Positions 55,241 through 64,000 of a stretch of DNA of 64,000 nt are shown in pieces. A model generated the notes under the pieces. The model was not told the origin of the DNA, searched no databases, and worked only from the letters and a program-made list of their open reading frames with translations. The position numbers and the translations under genes are program-made. Source of the stretch: DASXVU01 sp963732855 (GTDB taxonomy: Archaea > Thermoplasmatota > Thermoplasmata > Methanomassiliicoccales > UBA472); assembly GCA_963732855.1 (NCBI GenBank), contig CAVTBB010000005.1:186001-250000 (forward strand), written 5' to 3'. Within the stretch, counting starts at the first letter, position 1; each line of letters starts with the position of its first letter.

Positions 55241-58200
55241 TCAGTTCTTGCCGCCCCTCCTTCTGACCTGCACGATCGCAACGACGACCATGGCAGATGC
55301 AATTATCGCAATAAGGATGAGAGGTGTCTGGTCGCCTGACGGTACAGAGCTCGACCTCGTCTCTATCAGGAGCGAAGAGCCTCCCTCCCCTAACATATTG
55401 ACCGGGATGACATGGTACCGGTATCCTTTGCCCGGTTCCACCCCTGTATCGACGCATGTTGTGTCATTGGTGGTCATCACCAGGGTCGCCGGACCATTAT
55501 CGACCGAACGGTACACCTTGTATCCGGTGATCGCGATGCCGCCGCTCTCAGGCGTTTCCCATGTCAGGATGAACGTATCGCCAGACTGCACAACCGTCAG
55601 TCCAATGACCTCGCCCGGGACGGTGGCGGACACCACCTTGAAGGCTATCTCCTTGACATCCTCCGCGTTCCCGACATTATCGAACGAACGATACCGGACG
55701 AAGTGGTCTCCGGGCTGAACGATCTCCAGAGGCCCGGTCCATTCCGTCCAGATCCCTCCGTCGATCTGATAGACGCTGACGTTCACACCGGTTCCGGTAT
55801 CCGTGCACGTCAAGGTCAGGTTCGACATGACCAGGTATTCCCCGGCCGCCTGGGTCAGTCCATGCGCCTCGATCGATGTCACCGGTGCATCGGTATCGAC
55901 GTTCAGGCTTAACGAACTCAATGTACCGGTGTTATTGACCCGGTCGACGGCGTAGCATTCCAGGACATGGGAACCGTTGGTAAGTGGGAAGGGTTGGCCA
56001 TATGCTGTCCAGGCAGACCCGTCGATGCGGTATCTCATCTCTGAAATACCGGCACCATCATCGGAACCGATGATCCGGACCAACGACGTTCCCTTCAGCC
56101 AGCCTCCCTCGTGGGCATAGGTCACCGAGAAAGAGCAGGTGGGGTCTACCGAATCGATGGTGACCGACCTCGATGCCACCGTCCCGGAGTTGCCTGCGCT
56201 GTCGGTAGCGTACCACTCGAGCAGGGTGGAGCCTTCTGTTTCGATCATGAATGTGCCCGAATAGGAGTTCCACGATCCTTCGGAGGTCCGGTAATGGATC
56301 GATCCGATGCCGCTCTGTTCGTCGAAAGCTTCGAGAACGACCGTTACTGTGCCGTTGAAACCTGCCTCGGTCCCAGGACCCGTGGCGGAGATGATCACAA
56401 GCGGGGCCGACTGGTCGATCTTGATGTTCACCGATCTTTCCGATTCGGTGTTGCCGTAGTTGTCCTCCGCGTAGAAACGGAGGGTGTGAACCCCCTCGGA
56501 ATTGACGACGATGGATGTTGCGTAGGCGTGCCAATCCCCGCCGTCCAGACTGTATTGGATCGTCTTCAGGCCGGAACCACCGACATCGGATGAGGACAAC
56601 GTCAATGTGACATTGCTGACGAACCATCCATCTGTTCCAATCTGTCCTTCGCCAGACCAATCGCTGACCGGGGCGATCGTATCGTTCGTGCCAACGGTGA
56701 CGGACTGGGTCAGACTCGATAGTCCAGCATTGTCCGTCGTGTAGAACTGCACGACATGCTTCCATCCGACCGGACCCACGGAGAATGGCGTGCAATATTC
56801 GGTCCAAGCCCCTGAGTCGATCCTATAGTACGTTCCCTGGATGCCGCTGTCGGCATCCGATGGGTCCAAAGTCAGATCGTAGTCAACCATATTGCAGGCG
56901 ACAGAAGGTGCGGTGACGTCAATACTGAACGCTATCGACCTTACCTCCTCGGTCACTCCATTCATCCCAAGGGAATAGAAGGACAGGATGTGGGAACCCG
57001 ATTCGGAGATATTGAAGGGGCCCATGTACGTGATCCAGTCCCCGCCGTCAAGCGAGTATTTCGTCCAGGAGGTCCCCAGGCCGCTTGACTCGAAGGTGCT
57101 GAAACTGACTCCAACATCGCTGGCATACCAATCGTTCCCACCAACGGTGCCGTTCTCGTGAACCTGGGTCATCGGAGGAGTATCGTACACGTATCGGAGA
57201 ATGATGTCATGCCAGACGGACTCGGCAGCGAACCGGCTGCAGAACAGGTAGAGCGAATAGTACACTTCGTCAACCAACGGCAGATATATCGACATCCCGT
57301 GGCAGAATCCGGCGACCGTGGTGTTGCGGTACATCAATATGATGCTGTCCGGATCGGCGTTGGGCGACAGGATGTCGAGGAGCTTCTGGCCCTTCTGGGT
57401 CAGAACGGCATCATCGGCATAGGCCATGGAATTCTCCACGAACTGGTACAGATCGATGAGCTCCTCGCCGATGACGATGTTTGCAAATGGCATGTACTCT
57501 GAATCGAAGCGAGCCAATTGGATTAGGCGCGGGGTGTCGTTCAGGCAACGGGACAGTTCAATACAGTATTCGTTGAACGCCTCCTTCAAGGCCCCGGTCT
57601 TCTGGACATCGTAGACCGCGGTGCATTGGGTCACATATTCGGGGTTGTCGATCAGTATCTGGTCCTGGGCGATCGCGATCGCCAGATGTTCCCCTCCGAT
57701 CTCCGGATCGGCCTCCAGGATGCCCAGCAGCACTGTATAATTGATGTTGCAAGTCCATCCTATCGTTTCCACGGCGACCATGTAATCGACAAGACCATCC
57801 ATCTGGGTAACGACCTCAATAGAGCCCATGAGGCAGGCGTCGAACACGAGGACGTCGACCGGATGGCCAATGGTCCCCTTCATCAATGCCAGTGCGTCGC
57901 TGATCTCCCCCAGGTCGAGGTAGTCAAAATCGCTGGTGCTATCATCAAAGCAGCACCCTACCCAGGCGGTCCCGTGGTCCTTGAGCACTACCATGTACTT
58001 CTCCGCCTGGAACCTGCTGGCGCCCCAGGTCAGGAATGACTCCAACGTCGTCCCGTCCCCCATATTGACCTCACCGAGGTCGGAGATCGCATTGGAGGCG
58101 ATCGGTTCATCGCCCTGGAGAACGAGGAAACGCTTGCAGGTGGTCCAGTCGCCATAGGCCGCATCATAGCCCGGGATCCGGTCCATCTGCACCACGACAT

Positions 58201-60535
58201 TGACATTGGTGTCGCTCCCCACGCACGCCATCTGTAGGAAGTTAACGAGCATGTAGGGTTCCAGGTCGTTGTCCCCGTCGATATAGACCAGGACGGTCCA
58301 TTGCGCGGCGACCACTTCGATCTGAAGGGAGAGCTCGTTGTTGGCCTCGTCCGCCTCATCGATCTGCGCCATCGGATCGATGTTGAAGGATATCGTGTGT
58401 AGGCCGGGATCGGAGAGCACTAAGGTCAAGTTGATCATCAACGAGTTGCCTCCGTCGAGACCGTCGATCGACCAGGAACAGAAGGGCACCGAATCGACGC
58501 TACAGTTCAACAGGAACGCGGTCACGTTGGCCTCACCCTGATTGGCAATCGTCAGGAAAACGGTGCAATCCTGTCCGGAGGTTATCTGGTCGGTCAGATC
58601 GCCATTGACGTCCACGGTGCCGTGGTCATACACCACCAGGTCGGCCTTCGCTTCGACCCGGATGGTCCAATTCTGCTGGGCCAGGGTTGCCCCATCCCAG
58701 ATGCTGGCCATGATATGGTATATGCCGGACGAACCGATGGACGAGTCGAACAGCATGCCATCGGAGTCGATCCCCTGGTCCACCCCATCGACGTACCAGT
58801 GGTAGGTCAGCTGGTCACCGTCGGGGTCATAGGCCGATATGGTGAACGTTTGCCATGAGCCTTCGGTGATCGTGGGATTGGCCATAGGGCTGAAGTCCTG
58901 GATCGTCACCGGTTCGTTGGCGGTGCCAATCGCAGAGTAGTGTTCGGAAAGGAACTCGTTCCAATATGTCGCCTGCGCGAAGCTAACCGATGTCGTGTGG
59001 TATGCGCTACGATATTCCACAGGCGTCGCCGGATAGTAGATCGAGATACCATTGAGCTGCGTCAGATCGATCCATCCCTCTAGATTGTATTTCTCGGAGA
59101 GGATCACCGTGCTGTCCAGCATGGCCAATAGCGATCCGGCCTTGGCCTGTATCGAGGCGTCGGGAACACATTTCTGGATCAACGAGACGAAATATGGCAG
59201 GTCGATATAGATGTTAGATATCGGTATGCATGAATCCCGGCAGTACTGGTAGTAGTTGTGCAGGACGTTCTCCTTCGACCTCATCTCGTTGAGCAGGTCG
59301 TCCAGCGCCGATGCCATCGCTGGCATCGAATGGGCATCGATGAGGGAGAGGGCTACATCCCATTGTCCTTGTGGCTGCAGTGGGTTTTCATAGGACATGA
59401 TGTAGTCCTCGACCATGCCAACGGACAGGTCCAGGGGAGACAGCGCAGGGTCGTCCGCCAGCCTCTGCATGGTTAGCCGGTAGTCCCAGCCAGGTCCGGG
59501 TTCGTTGATCTCCGAACCGACGATGTAGTCGCAATATGGGTACAGTTCATAGGCTATCTCCGACCCGGACATGAGACAGGCATCGAATCCTATTATGTCG
59601 AATGTGAAATTTGACTGGTGAGTGACCATGTCATCGAACACGGAATTAAGCTCGCCCATGGTTAGCCTATCGACTGGATATAAGGAATCGTCCCAGCAGA
59701 CACCCGTCCATTGACCGCCGTGGTCCCAAAATATCAGCGCATAATTGTGAGCTGGGTAGCATTCCTTGCCCCAGGTCATATACTGGTATAGGGTGTCGGG
59801 ATCTCCCATGTTGACTTCCCCCATGCTCTGCACGGCCTCGGATGTGGTCGGGCTCATGCCTTCCGTGACACGGTAGCGGTAAGCCCCGGTCCAATTCCCA
59901 TAACTGGTATTGTCATCCCATGAATTGTACTGCCACGCGTCGCCGCTCCATTCATTTCCATCAAAGCGGTCTATCTGGACGATGATGTTTAGCTCGGGGT
60001 TGGAGCCGACGGATGACATCTCCATGAAATCCAGGATGCCGTACTCCTCGAGATTATTGTCCGCCGACATGTACACCATAACGGTCCAATTGGCAACGGT
60101 CCGGACCTGGATCTGGTAATTTCCAGAACCTTCGAACGAAATCACCTCGACGTAGTACCATCCTGATGACGTGAACGGCACACTCACGTGCTCGGTTAAG
60201 TCACCGGTAACGGTGTTCACACCGTTCGAGATCGAAATCAGCTCGGTTTCGTTATAGACGTACATGTCGAAGTCGACCCCCGCCTGCATCCACAGATCTA
60301 CGTCCAGGCTCTCTTCGTCGTCTACATGTACCTTGAAAATGTCAAGCTGATCATCGATTATGTCCAAGGTCGCATTGACCGGTTGATAGTTCCAGATCTG
60401 GGTCGCATGAGAAAAGTCATTGTCATTGTCTTCCATGGCTGAGGCTGTGGAGGAAAAGGCAATCAAACAAATGACCACAATGAATAATATTAGAGTGAAT
60501 AAATTAAATAGTTTACCAGAGGCCGACATGGGCAT
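55241..60535 (-). CDS. Secreted protein with two clostripain (peptidase C11) domains
   Basis: A 1764-residue surface-anchored protease. Order: signal peptide (about 1-33, ending SSTASA); a PPC-like domain; C11 domain one, with its opening TVMVYMSADNNLEEYGI, catalytic histidine in WDHGGQW (about residue 272) and cysteine in FDACLMSG (about 320); a PKD-like domain; a CARDB-like domain; C11 domain two, opening TVLVYIDGDNDLEPYML, with DHGTAW (about 854) and FDACLMGS (about 900); at least five beta repeats with SLDGGDW and WYATDSAGN-like ends; a Fn3 domain; and a membrane helix LILIAIIASAMVVVAIVQV followed by RRRGGKN. Both dyads are complete, so both domains may cleave after arginine. The frame is open over 5.3 kb. 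Confidence 0.9.
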   Translation of the reverse strand: MPMSASGKLFNLFTLILFIVVICLIAFSSTASAMEDNDNDFSHATQIWNYQPVNATLDIIDDQLDIFKVHVDDEESLDVDLWMQAGVDFDMYVYNETELISISNGVNTVTGDLTEHVSVPFTSSGWYYVEVISFEGSGNYQIQVRTVANWTVMVYMSADNNLEEYGILDFMEMSSVGSNPELNIIVQIDRFDGNEWSGDAWQYNSWDDNTSYGNWTGAYRYRVTEGMSPTTSEAVQSMGEVNMGDPDTLYQYMTWGKECYPAHNYALIFWDHGGQWTGVCWDDSLYPVDRLTMGELNSVFDDMVTHQSNFTFDIIGFDACLMSGSEIAYELYPYCDYIVGSEINEPGPGWDYRLTMQRLADDPALSPLDLSVGMVEDYIMSYENPLQPQGQWDVALSLIDAHSMPAMASALDDLLNEMRSKENVLHNYYQYCRDSCIPISNIYIDLPYFVSLIQKCVPDASIQAKAGSLLAMLDSTVILSEKYNLEGWIDLTQLNGISIYYPATPVEYRSAYHTTSVSFAQATYWNEFLSEHYSAIGTANEPVTIQDFSPMANPTITEGSWQTFTISAYDPDGDQLTYHWYVDGVDQGIDSDGMLFDSSIGSSGIYHIMASIWDGATLAQQNWTIRVEAKADLVVYDHGTVDVNGDLTDQITSGQDCTVFLTIANQGEANVTAFLLNCSVDSVPFCSWSIDGLDGGNSLMINLTLVLSDPGLHTISFNIDPMAQIDEADEANNELSLQIEVVAAQWTVLVYIDGDNDLEPYMLVNFLQMACVGSDTNVNVVVQMDRIPGYDAAYGDWTTCKRFLVLQGDEPIASNAISDLGEVNMGDGTTLESFLTWGASRFQAEKYMVVLKDHGTAWVGCCFDDSTSDFDYLDLGEISDALALMKGTIGHPVDVLVFDACLMGSIEVVTQMDGLVDYMVAVETIGWTCNINYTVLLGILEADPEIGGEHLAIAIAQDQILIDNPEYVTQCTAVYDVQKTGALKEAFNEYCIELSRCLNDTPRLIQLARFDSEYMPFANIVIGEELIDLYQFVENSMAYADDAVLTQKGQKLLDILSPNADPDSIILMYRNTTVAGFCHGMSIYLPLVDEVYYSLYLFCSRFAAESVWHDIILRYVYDTPPMTQVHENGTVGGNDWYASDVGVSFSTFESSGLGTSWTKYSLDGGDWITYMGPFNISESGSHILSFYSLGMNGVTEEVRSIAFSIDVTAPSVACNMVDYDLTLDPSDADSGIQGTYYRIDSGAWTEYCTPFSVGPVGWKHVVQFYTTDNAGLSSLTQSVTVGTNDTIAPVSDWSGEGQIGTDGWFVSNVTLTLSSSDVGGSGLKTIQYSLDGGDWHAYATSIVVNSEGVHTLRFYAEDNYGNTESERSVNIKIDQSAPLVIISATGPGTEAGFNGTVTVVLEAFDEQSGIGSIHYRTSEGSWNSYSGTFMIETEGSTLLEWYATDSAGNSGTVASRSVTIDSVDPTCSFSVTYAHEGGWLKGTSLVRIIGSDDGAGISEMRYRIDGSAWTAYGQPFPLTNGSHVLECYAVDRVNNTGTLSSLSLNVDTDAPVTSIEAHGLTQAAGEYLVMSNLTLTCTDTGTGVNVSVYQIDGGIWTEWTGPLEIVQPGDHFVRYRSFDNVGNAEDVKEIAFKVVSATVPGEVIGLTVVQSGDTFILTWETPESGGIAITGYKVYRSVDNGPATLVMTTNDTTCVDTGVEPGKGYRYHVIPVNMLGEGGSSLLIETRSSSVPSGDQTPLILIAIIASAMVVVAIVQVRRRGGKN

Positions 60536-60664
60536 TTAATGATTGGCTGGATATTTAGTGGTGGGCGCCTGATTAGTCAAAAATGATTATTGAGATTGCA
60601 CCAAGAAAGGGCTGGTCAGGTATTCCTGATCAGGGGGTCTTTGCCTATCAAGTGGTCGTATGAC

Positions 60665-60899
60665 CTCCACAATGGGAACAGGTAACGTGCTTAAGATCGT
60701 TTTCGAGGATGACGGGGGCATCACGCCAAAGGACAAGGTTCACCTCTTCGAGCGGGGATTCGGCAAGCACACCGGACTTGGACTGTTCCTTATCCGGGAA
60801 ATACTGAACATTTCCAATATCCAGATCGTGAAGGACAGTGAACCGGGCAAGGGAGCACGGTTCTAGATGTCCGTGCCATCAGGTTCGTGGTGCACCAAC
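60665..60899 (+). pseudogene. C-terminal remnant of the PocR/PAS kinase
   Basis: About 235 bases closely match the last part of the kinase gene at 54560-54794: GNVLKIVFEDDGGI, KDKVHLFERGFGKHTGLGLF and NISNIQIVKDSEPGKGARF. A six-base deletion removes two residues of the DDGSGI motif and a TAG (60864-60866) replaces GAG near the end; the sequence after it still matches (MSVPSGSWCT). No upstream kinase domain remains. It is followed by the intact zinc-ribbon gene. Confidence 0.88.
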
Positions 60900-60978
60900 T
60901 AACGATCGCTCTGCATCGCCCAGGAAGATGACCAATAATCTAAGAATCGATGGCCGATATCATAGATCGGTGAGATAA

Positions 60979-61650
60979 ATGCCCTTCTGTACGAAATGCG
61001 GATCGACGGTCATCCCGGATTCAGGGTTCTGCGGCAATTGCGGAGCTCCAGTATCGGAACCATCGCAACACGGTCAGAAGGCCTATACTCCCCAACATCA
61101 GCAACCTCCATGCCATCCCCAACAACAGGCATCTCTCCCAAATGGACCGATGACCCAAGTGCAGCCTGGAAATGATTATGGTGAGGTCGTCATCGGGGCG
61201 ATCCCGCTCAGACGAATGAAGTCGTTCGGAAGGTACGACAGCTATGTCGGAGTAGTGACGAACTGTCGGTTGATCATTGCAGAACTTACCAAGCAGATGA
61301 TCAACGACTCGATAACCAAGGCTCGGAAGGACGCCAAGGCGCAGGGGAAGGGCTACATGGGGCAAATGTCCAGCCAAATGAGAGAGCATTCATCCGGCTA
61401 TACCAGTAGATTCCTAAGCATGAGCCCGTCGTCGATACTCGCCGAGACCCCGGGGAATTTCGAACTGAGCAACGGGTCGATATCCGAGATCCGGCTGACC
61501 ATATCGTACCACGATGAGGATTCCGTGAAGGACGAGTTTGATGTAGAGATATACTCAGGAGGGGCTAGGTACAATTTCGTGACCGATGGATCGGGAGATT
61601 ACACGAACCTTCTGAAGAGCGTTTTCGGGGACAGATTTAGACGTCGTTAG
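60979..61650 (+). CDS. Zinc-ribbon protein of unknown function
   Basis: A 223-residue protein with an N-terminal zinc ribbon (CTKCGSTVIPDSGFCGNCGA, four cysteines), a proline/glutamine-rich linker to about residue 60, and a beta-rich domain with GEVVIGAIPLRRMKSFGRYD, YVGVVTNCRLIIAELTKQMI, a charged helix with IPTARKDAKAQGKG-like sequence, SSSILAETPGNF and NLLKSVFG. The second part looks like a PH-like or bacterial-PH type domain, but I cannot assign it. It lies just after a kinase remnant, as its broken relative does at 35.03 kb. The stop is TAG. Confidence 0.8.
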   Translation: MPFCTKCGSTVIPDSGFCGNCGAPVSEPSQHGQKAYTPQHQQPPCHPQQQASLPNGPMTQVQPGNDYGEVVIGAIPLRRMKSFGRYDSYVGVVTNCRLIIAELTKQMINDSITKARKDAKAQGKGYMGQMSSQMREHSSGYTSRFLSMSPSSILAETPGNFELSNGSISEIRLTISYHDEDSVKDEFDVEIYSGGARYNFVTDGSGDYTNLLKSVFGDRFRRR

Positions 61651-61712
61651 TCATCTTCTCCCCTTGGTGCCCATTGCGGGGCTCTTTTAGAAGTGCCTGT
61701 CGATAGAATATT

Positions 61713-61752
61713 CCGTTAGATATGGTTAGATACTGGCCATATTATCTAATGG
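61713..61752. repeat. Palindromic intergenic repeat, copy 2
   Basis: Matches copy 1 at 8423-8462 in 37 of 40 bases: CCGTTAGATA, then GTTAGATACTGGCCATATTA and TCTAATGG; three substitutions weaken the outer stem. The similarity continues to both sides in part (GGATATCT and CGAT). It sits in the gap between convergent genes, as copy 1 does. Confidence 0.6.
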
Positions 61753-61822
61753 ATATCTGACGATATCTACCGTCATCTCTTCTATTTATTTCAGCGAGGT
61801 GCACTCATCGGCGATTCTCTTA

Positions 61823-62326
61823 TTATTTTCCTACAACTCGCCATTTCCCCACCTTCTCATTGAACGAAGTTCTGGCATTTGCCGAGGATGTCGATGGCAA
61901 AATGTAGAATTTCACTTTACGGAATGATTCTTTCCTGTTCAGCTTGAAGAAAAGTTGGTTCGCCTTTTGCCCGTTAAAACAGATACACTGAATTTTCGAA
62001 TATTCAGAAAGGAACTTGACGAAATCGTTTGATACCCCGTTCTTGATTTCTGGATCCCCGCTCCCCTTTCTCTCACACTCTTTTAGAACGTCCCAAAGAC
62101 CAATTCCGTTATTTCTTAGAAGAATGGTCTTATCTGCGTAGCTGCAGCATGGTTGGGGATCGGTGGGTGATCCGAGGACCGAATAGATGATGCGCCAGAA
62201 CTGATTCATTGGATTGGCATAATACTCACCATGCTGAAGCGATATTGTGCTTGGCATTGTCCCCAATATCAGTATCTTGGAGTCGGGTTCAATTATCGGA
62301 GCTAATCCGCACAATTTCTCTGACAA
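61823..62326 (-). CDS. DNA-deoxyinosine glycosylase (UDG superfamily family 6)
   Basis: A 167-residue base-excision enzyme that should remove hypoxanthine (deaminated adenine) from DNA. The signature is ILGTMPSTISLQHGEYYANP and MNQFWRIIYSVLG near the start, then LLRNNGIGLWDVLKECERKG, ICFNGQKANQLF and the C-terminal LPSTSSANARTSF active-site loop. These match the HDG family in order and length. It is divergent from the RecB-like gene and convergent with the zinc-ribbon gene. Start ATG 62326 gives MSEKLCGLAPIIEPDSKILI. Confidence 0.88.
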   Translation of the reverse strand: MSEKLCGLAPIIEPDSKILILGTMPSTISLQHGEYYANPMNQFWRIIYSVLGSPTDPQPCCSYADKTILLRNNGIGLWDVLKECERKGSGDPEIKNGVSNDFVKFLSEYSKIQCICFNGQKANQLFFKLNRKESFRKVKFYILPSTSSANARTSFNEKVGKWRVVGK

Positions 62327-62481
62327 GGGAATTACCTGTTCGATATCTGCGAATTATGTTCATGTCCTTTTCTGAGGAAGGTCGAATTCTAGTTCTTACG
62401 GTTTCTGAAAGAAATCATAGATGTAGTTGGATTGGATTAGCTCCATGGTCGTCCAGACGACCTGATGAAGGACCGTGCCCA

Positions 62482-64000
62482 ATGTCAAAGGATTTACCAC
62501 AAATCATCGTCACTGACATCGGAGAATTCATTGACAAAGGCAGCTGTGCGCGCAGCCTCAAGCTCAGGCTGGACAAGGGTGAAGAAGCAAGGAAATTCCC
62601 ATTCTTCCCTACCGTGCGAAAACCACTGAACCCGATCTTGGCGATGAATGGTCAAAAACTGGAAGATCAATGGGCCGATGCCTTCGCCAGGACCATGACC
62701 TTGGTCAATCCCCCGCGCCTGGACAACAAAAAGAGTGAGATGACGTGGGCAGAGTTCCTCAAAGTTATCGAGAATGCTCATCCAGGGGAAGCGGTGTTTG
62801 CCCGGGAAGTGGAGATCTCCCGCCCTATAGGCGTCTTCCATGTCTCGGGCCGGATGGATTTTGTCCTGTTTCGCTGGGATGGGCAAACGCCTGTGCTCAG
62901 GATAGTGGAATGCAAGGCGAGCCGGAAGGACAAGACATATCATCGCATCCAGCTAGCCGCTTACCGGCTGATGGTCGAGGAAGCCTTGAACGAAGTAACA
63001 AACAGAATCGCCGGAACCGCTATCAATGAAATTCGACTGGAATCGGTCGTGGCCCGCATCGACGAAAGCACCAGCCAGAACCAGGATGCGCTGACGATCC
63101 CCTCGCTCGACCTGGAAGAGGAAATGGATGACCTCAGGCAATTGCTTTCGCAGGATGGTCCATTTGTCAGGATCGCTGGAACCAAATCGGAGGACCTGAA
63201 CTACCGCCTGGAACCGAAGTGCGATTCCTGCCTGTACTGCCCGATCTGCCTTCCGGAGAGTGCCAGGATGAGGCGCATGGAACTGACCGGCATCGACCAT
63301 TCGGCGGTCAACATCTTGGTCAAGAACGGGGTCGAGAGCATCGATGACCTGGCGGACTTGGACCGATCTTCGGAACAGGCCAAAATGCTATGCCGCAACA
63401 CCGGTTTCAACATGGACCTGGGCGACCTCATCGTCAAGGCGAAAGCGCGCCGCTCCACCCTCAAGGACAGGAAGGAAGGAGATTGGGGCGTCATCCCCCG
63501 TCCCAGCCCGGGCAAAGGCCAGCTACCGGAACACCAGAGCGGTACCAATCCCCGACTGCTCCGTATCTATTTGAACGTCGAATATGAATACATCGAGAAT
63601 CGGTTGGCGGCACTATCGGCCCACGTTACCGACAGCGAACTACCGTTAGTCACGAGAACCGAAAAGGTCGACGAAAAGAACCGATATGATCCGGTTCCCG
63701 TAGAGTTTGACCGGCAGACCGGGATTTTCCATCCATTGGTCGGCCAAGACGTGGTCAGCTTCATACCTGAGCCGTGGATCGGCGTTCAATATGCCGACGA
63801 CGAAAAGGAGCGGCAAATGATCCAGGGCTTTTTCGAACGACTGGTGGAGGCCATCGTCAAAGTCAGCAATGGCGACGAGGAACGGCCGGTGCATTTCTAC
63901 GTCTGGTCCAAGAACGATATGACCCATCTCATTGACGCCTGTTCCCGTGCCAGTGGCTCGCTCCTGCACAGCCTCACCGAACTTCTTGGCTGCCGCGAGC
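62482..64000 (+). CDS. RecB-family nuclease with Fe-S cysteines, probable nuclease-helicase (3' end outside window)
   Basis: From ATG 62482 the frame is open to the edge (506 codons). The start, MSKDLPQIIVTDIGEFIDKG then SCARSLKLRL, carries the first cysteine; the PD-(D/E)XK core has VSGRMDFVLFRWDG, LRIVECKASRKD and YHRIQLAAYRLMVE; a CDSCLYCPICLP cluster at about residues 245-257 supplies three to four cysteines, so it has the Cas4/AddB-type Fe-S nuclease plan. A helix-hairpin-helix-like segment follows (NILVKNGVESIDDLADLD), then an RNase-H-like region after DVVSFIPEPW. The order resembles TM0106-type RecB-nuclease/Dna2-like helicase proteins; the helicase itself would be outside the window. 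Confidence 0.75.
   Translation, partial: MSKDLPQIIVTDIGEFIDKGSCARSLKLRLDKGEEARKFPFFPTVRKPLNPILAMNGQKLEDQWADAFARTMTLVNPPRLDNKKSEMTWAEFLKVIENAHPGEAVFAREVEISRPIGVFHVSGRMDFVLFRWDGQTPVLRIVECKASRKDKTYHRIQLAAYRLMVEEALNEVTNRIAGTAINEIRLESVVARIDESTSQNQDALTIPSLDLEEEMDDLRQLLSQDGPFVRIAGTKSEDLNYRLEPKCDSCLYCPICLPESARMRRMELTGIDHSAVNILVKNGVESIDDLADLDRSSEQAKMLCRNTGFNMDLGDLIVKAKARRSTLKDRKEGDWGVIPRPSPGKGQLPEHQSGTNPRLLRIYLNVEYEYIENRLAALSAHVTDSELPLVTRTEKVDEKNRYDPVPVEFDRQTGIFHPLVGQDVVSFIPEPWIGVQYADDEKERQMIQGFFERLVEAIVKVSNGDEERPVHFYVWSKNDMTHLIDACSRASGSLLHSLTELLGCRE

Overview
The window reads as a piece of an archaeal chromosome, most likely from the Thermoplasmatota (perhaps near Methanomassiliicoccales; this is inference from overall gene style, as no marker here is decisive). 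The archaeal signs are a group II chaperonin (thermosome) subunit ending in a GMPGMM-type tail, an archaeal-type valyl-tRNA synthetase, an HTH_10 (Bat-like) regulator, an HFX_2341-type CARF regulator, TATA-box promoters sitting about 25-40 bases before start codons, and T-rich rather than bacterial-style terminators. Housekeeping genes are moderately GC-rich; several accessory genes (FtsZ-like, HEAT-repeat, Fic) and the intergenic regions are clearly more AT-rich.

Layout. 0-2.1 kb: 3' part of valS, a small membrane protein, tRNA-Gly(GCC). 2.2-8.4 kb: a CARF/HTH regulator split by a frameshift, an AbiEi/AbiEii-like toxin-antitoxin pair with a repeated operator, a frameshifted pRiA4b ORF-3-like gene, a decayed gene and a large hypothetical. 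8.5-16.5 kb: an addA-addB helicase-nuclease operon followed on the same strand by small unknown genes. 16.8-20.5 kb: a winged-helix regulator, a minimal and divergent FtsZ/tubulin-family GTPase-fold protein, and, divergently, a protein made of twelve 36-residue HEAT-like repeats. 20.8-31 kb: a badly decayed fibronectin-III surface protein, an integrase remnant, a seven-PAS histidine kinase broken by two frameshifts, and an ABC transporter whose ATPase is frameshifted. 31-35.4 kb: a Fic AMPylase-like protein behind two 50-base direct repeats, a hemerythrin-like protein, and remnants of a kinase and of a zinc-ribbon protein flanking a VOC gene. 35.5-45.2 kb: a 1650-residue BspA-LRR/Ig-like surface protein, a broken ketoacyl-synthase gene, two paralogous zinc-independent MDR oxidoreductases, a four-helix membrane protein and a divergent HTH_10 regulator. 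45.8-52.7 kb: a GGR-like flavoprotein, a DUF116 protein, two short-chain dehydrogenases, a broken DUF6506 gene and the thermosome. 53-64 kb: the intact PocR/PAS histidine kinase that is the parent of the two remnants, a 1764-residue secreted protein with two clostripain (C11) protease domains, a kinase-tail remnant beside an intact zinc-ribbon protein, a hypoxanthine/uracil-DNA glycosylase, and the start of a RecB-family nuclease that runs off the window.

Two themes stand out. First, single-base frameshifts and internal stops are frequent in accessory genes but absent from about 24 kb of long intact genes (valS, addA, addB, thermosome, the two giant surface proteins), so this looks like real gene decay rather than uniform sequence error. 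Second, there is an unusual locus (16.8-19.6 kb) pairing a truncated FtsZ-like protein with a HEAT-repeat scaffold, which is the best candidate here for an undescribed system.
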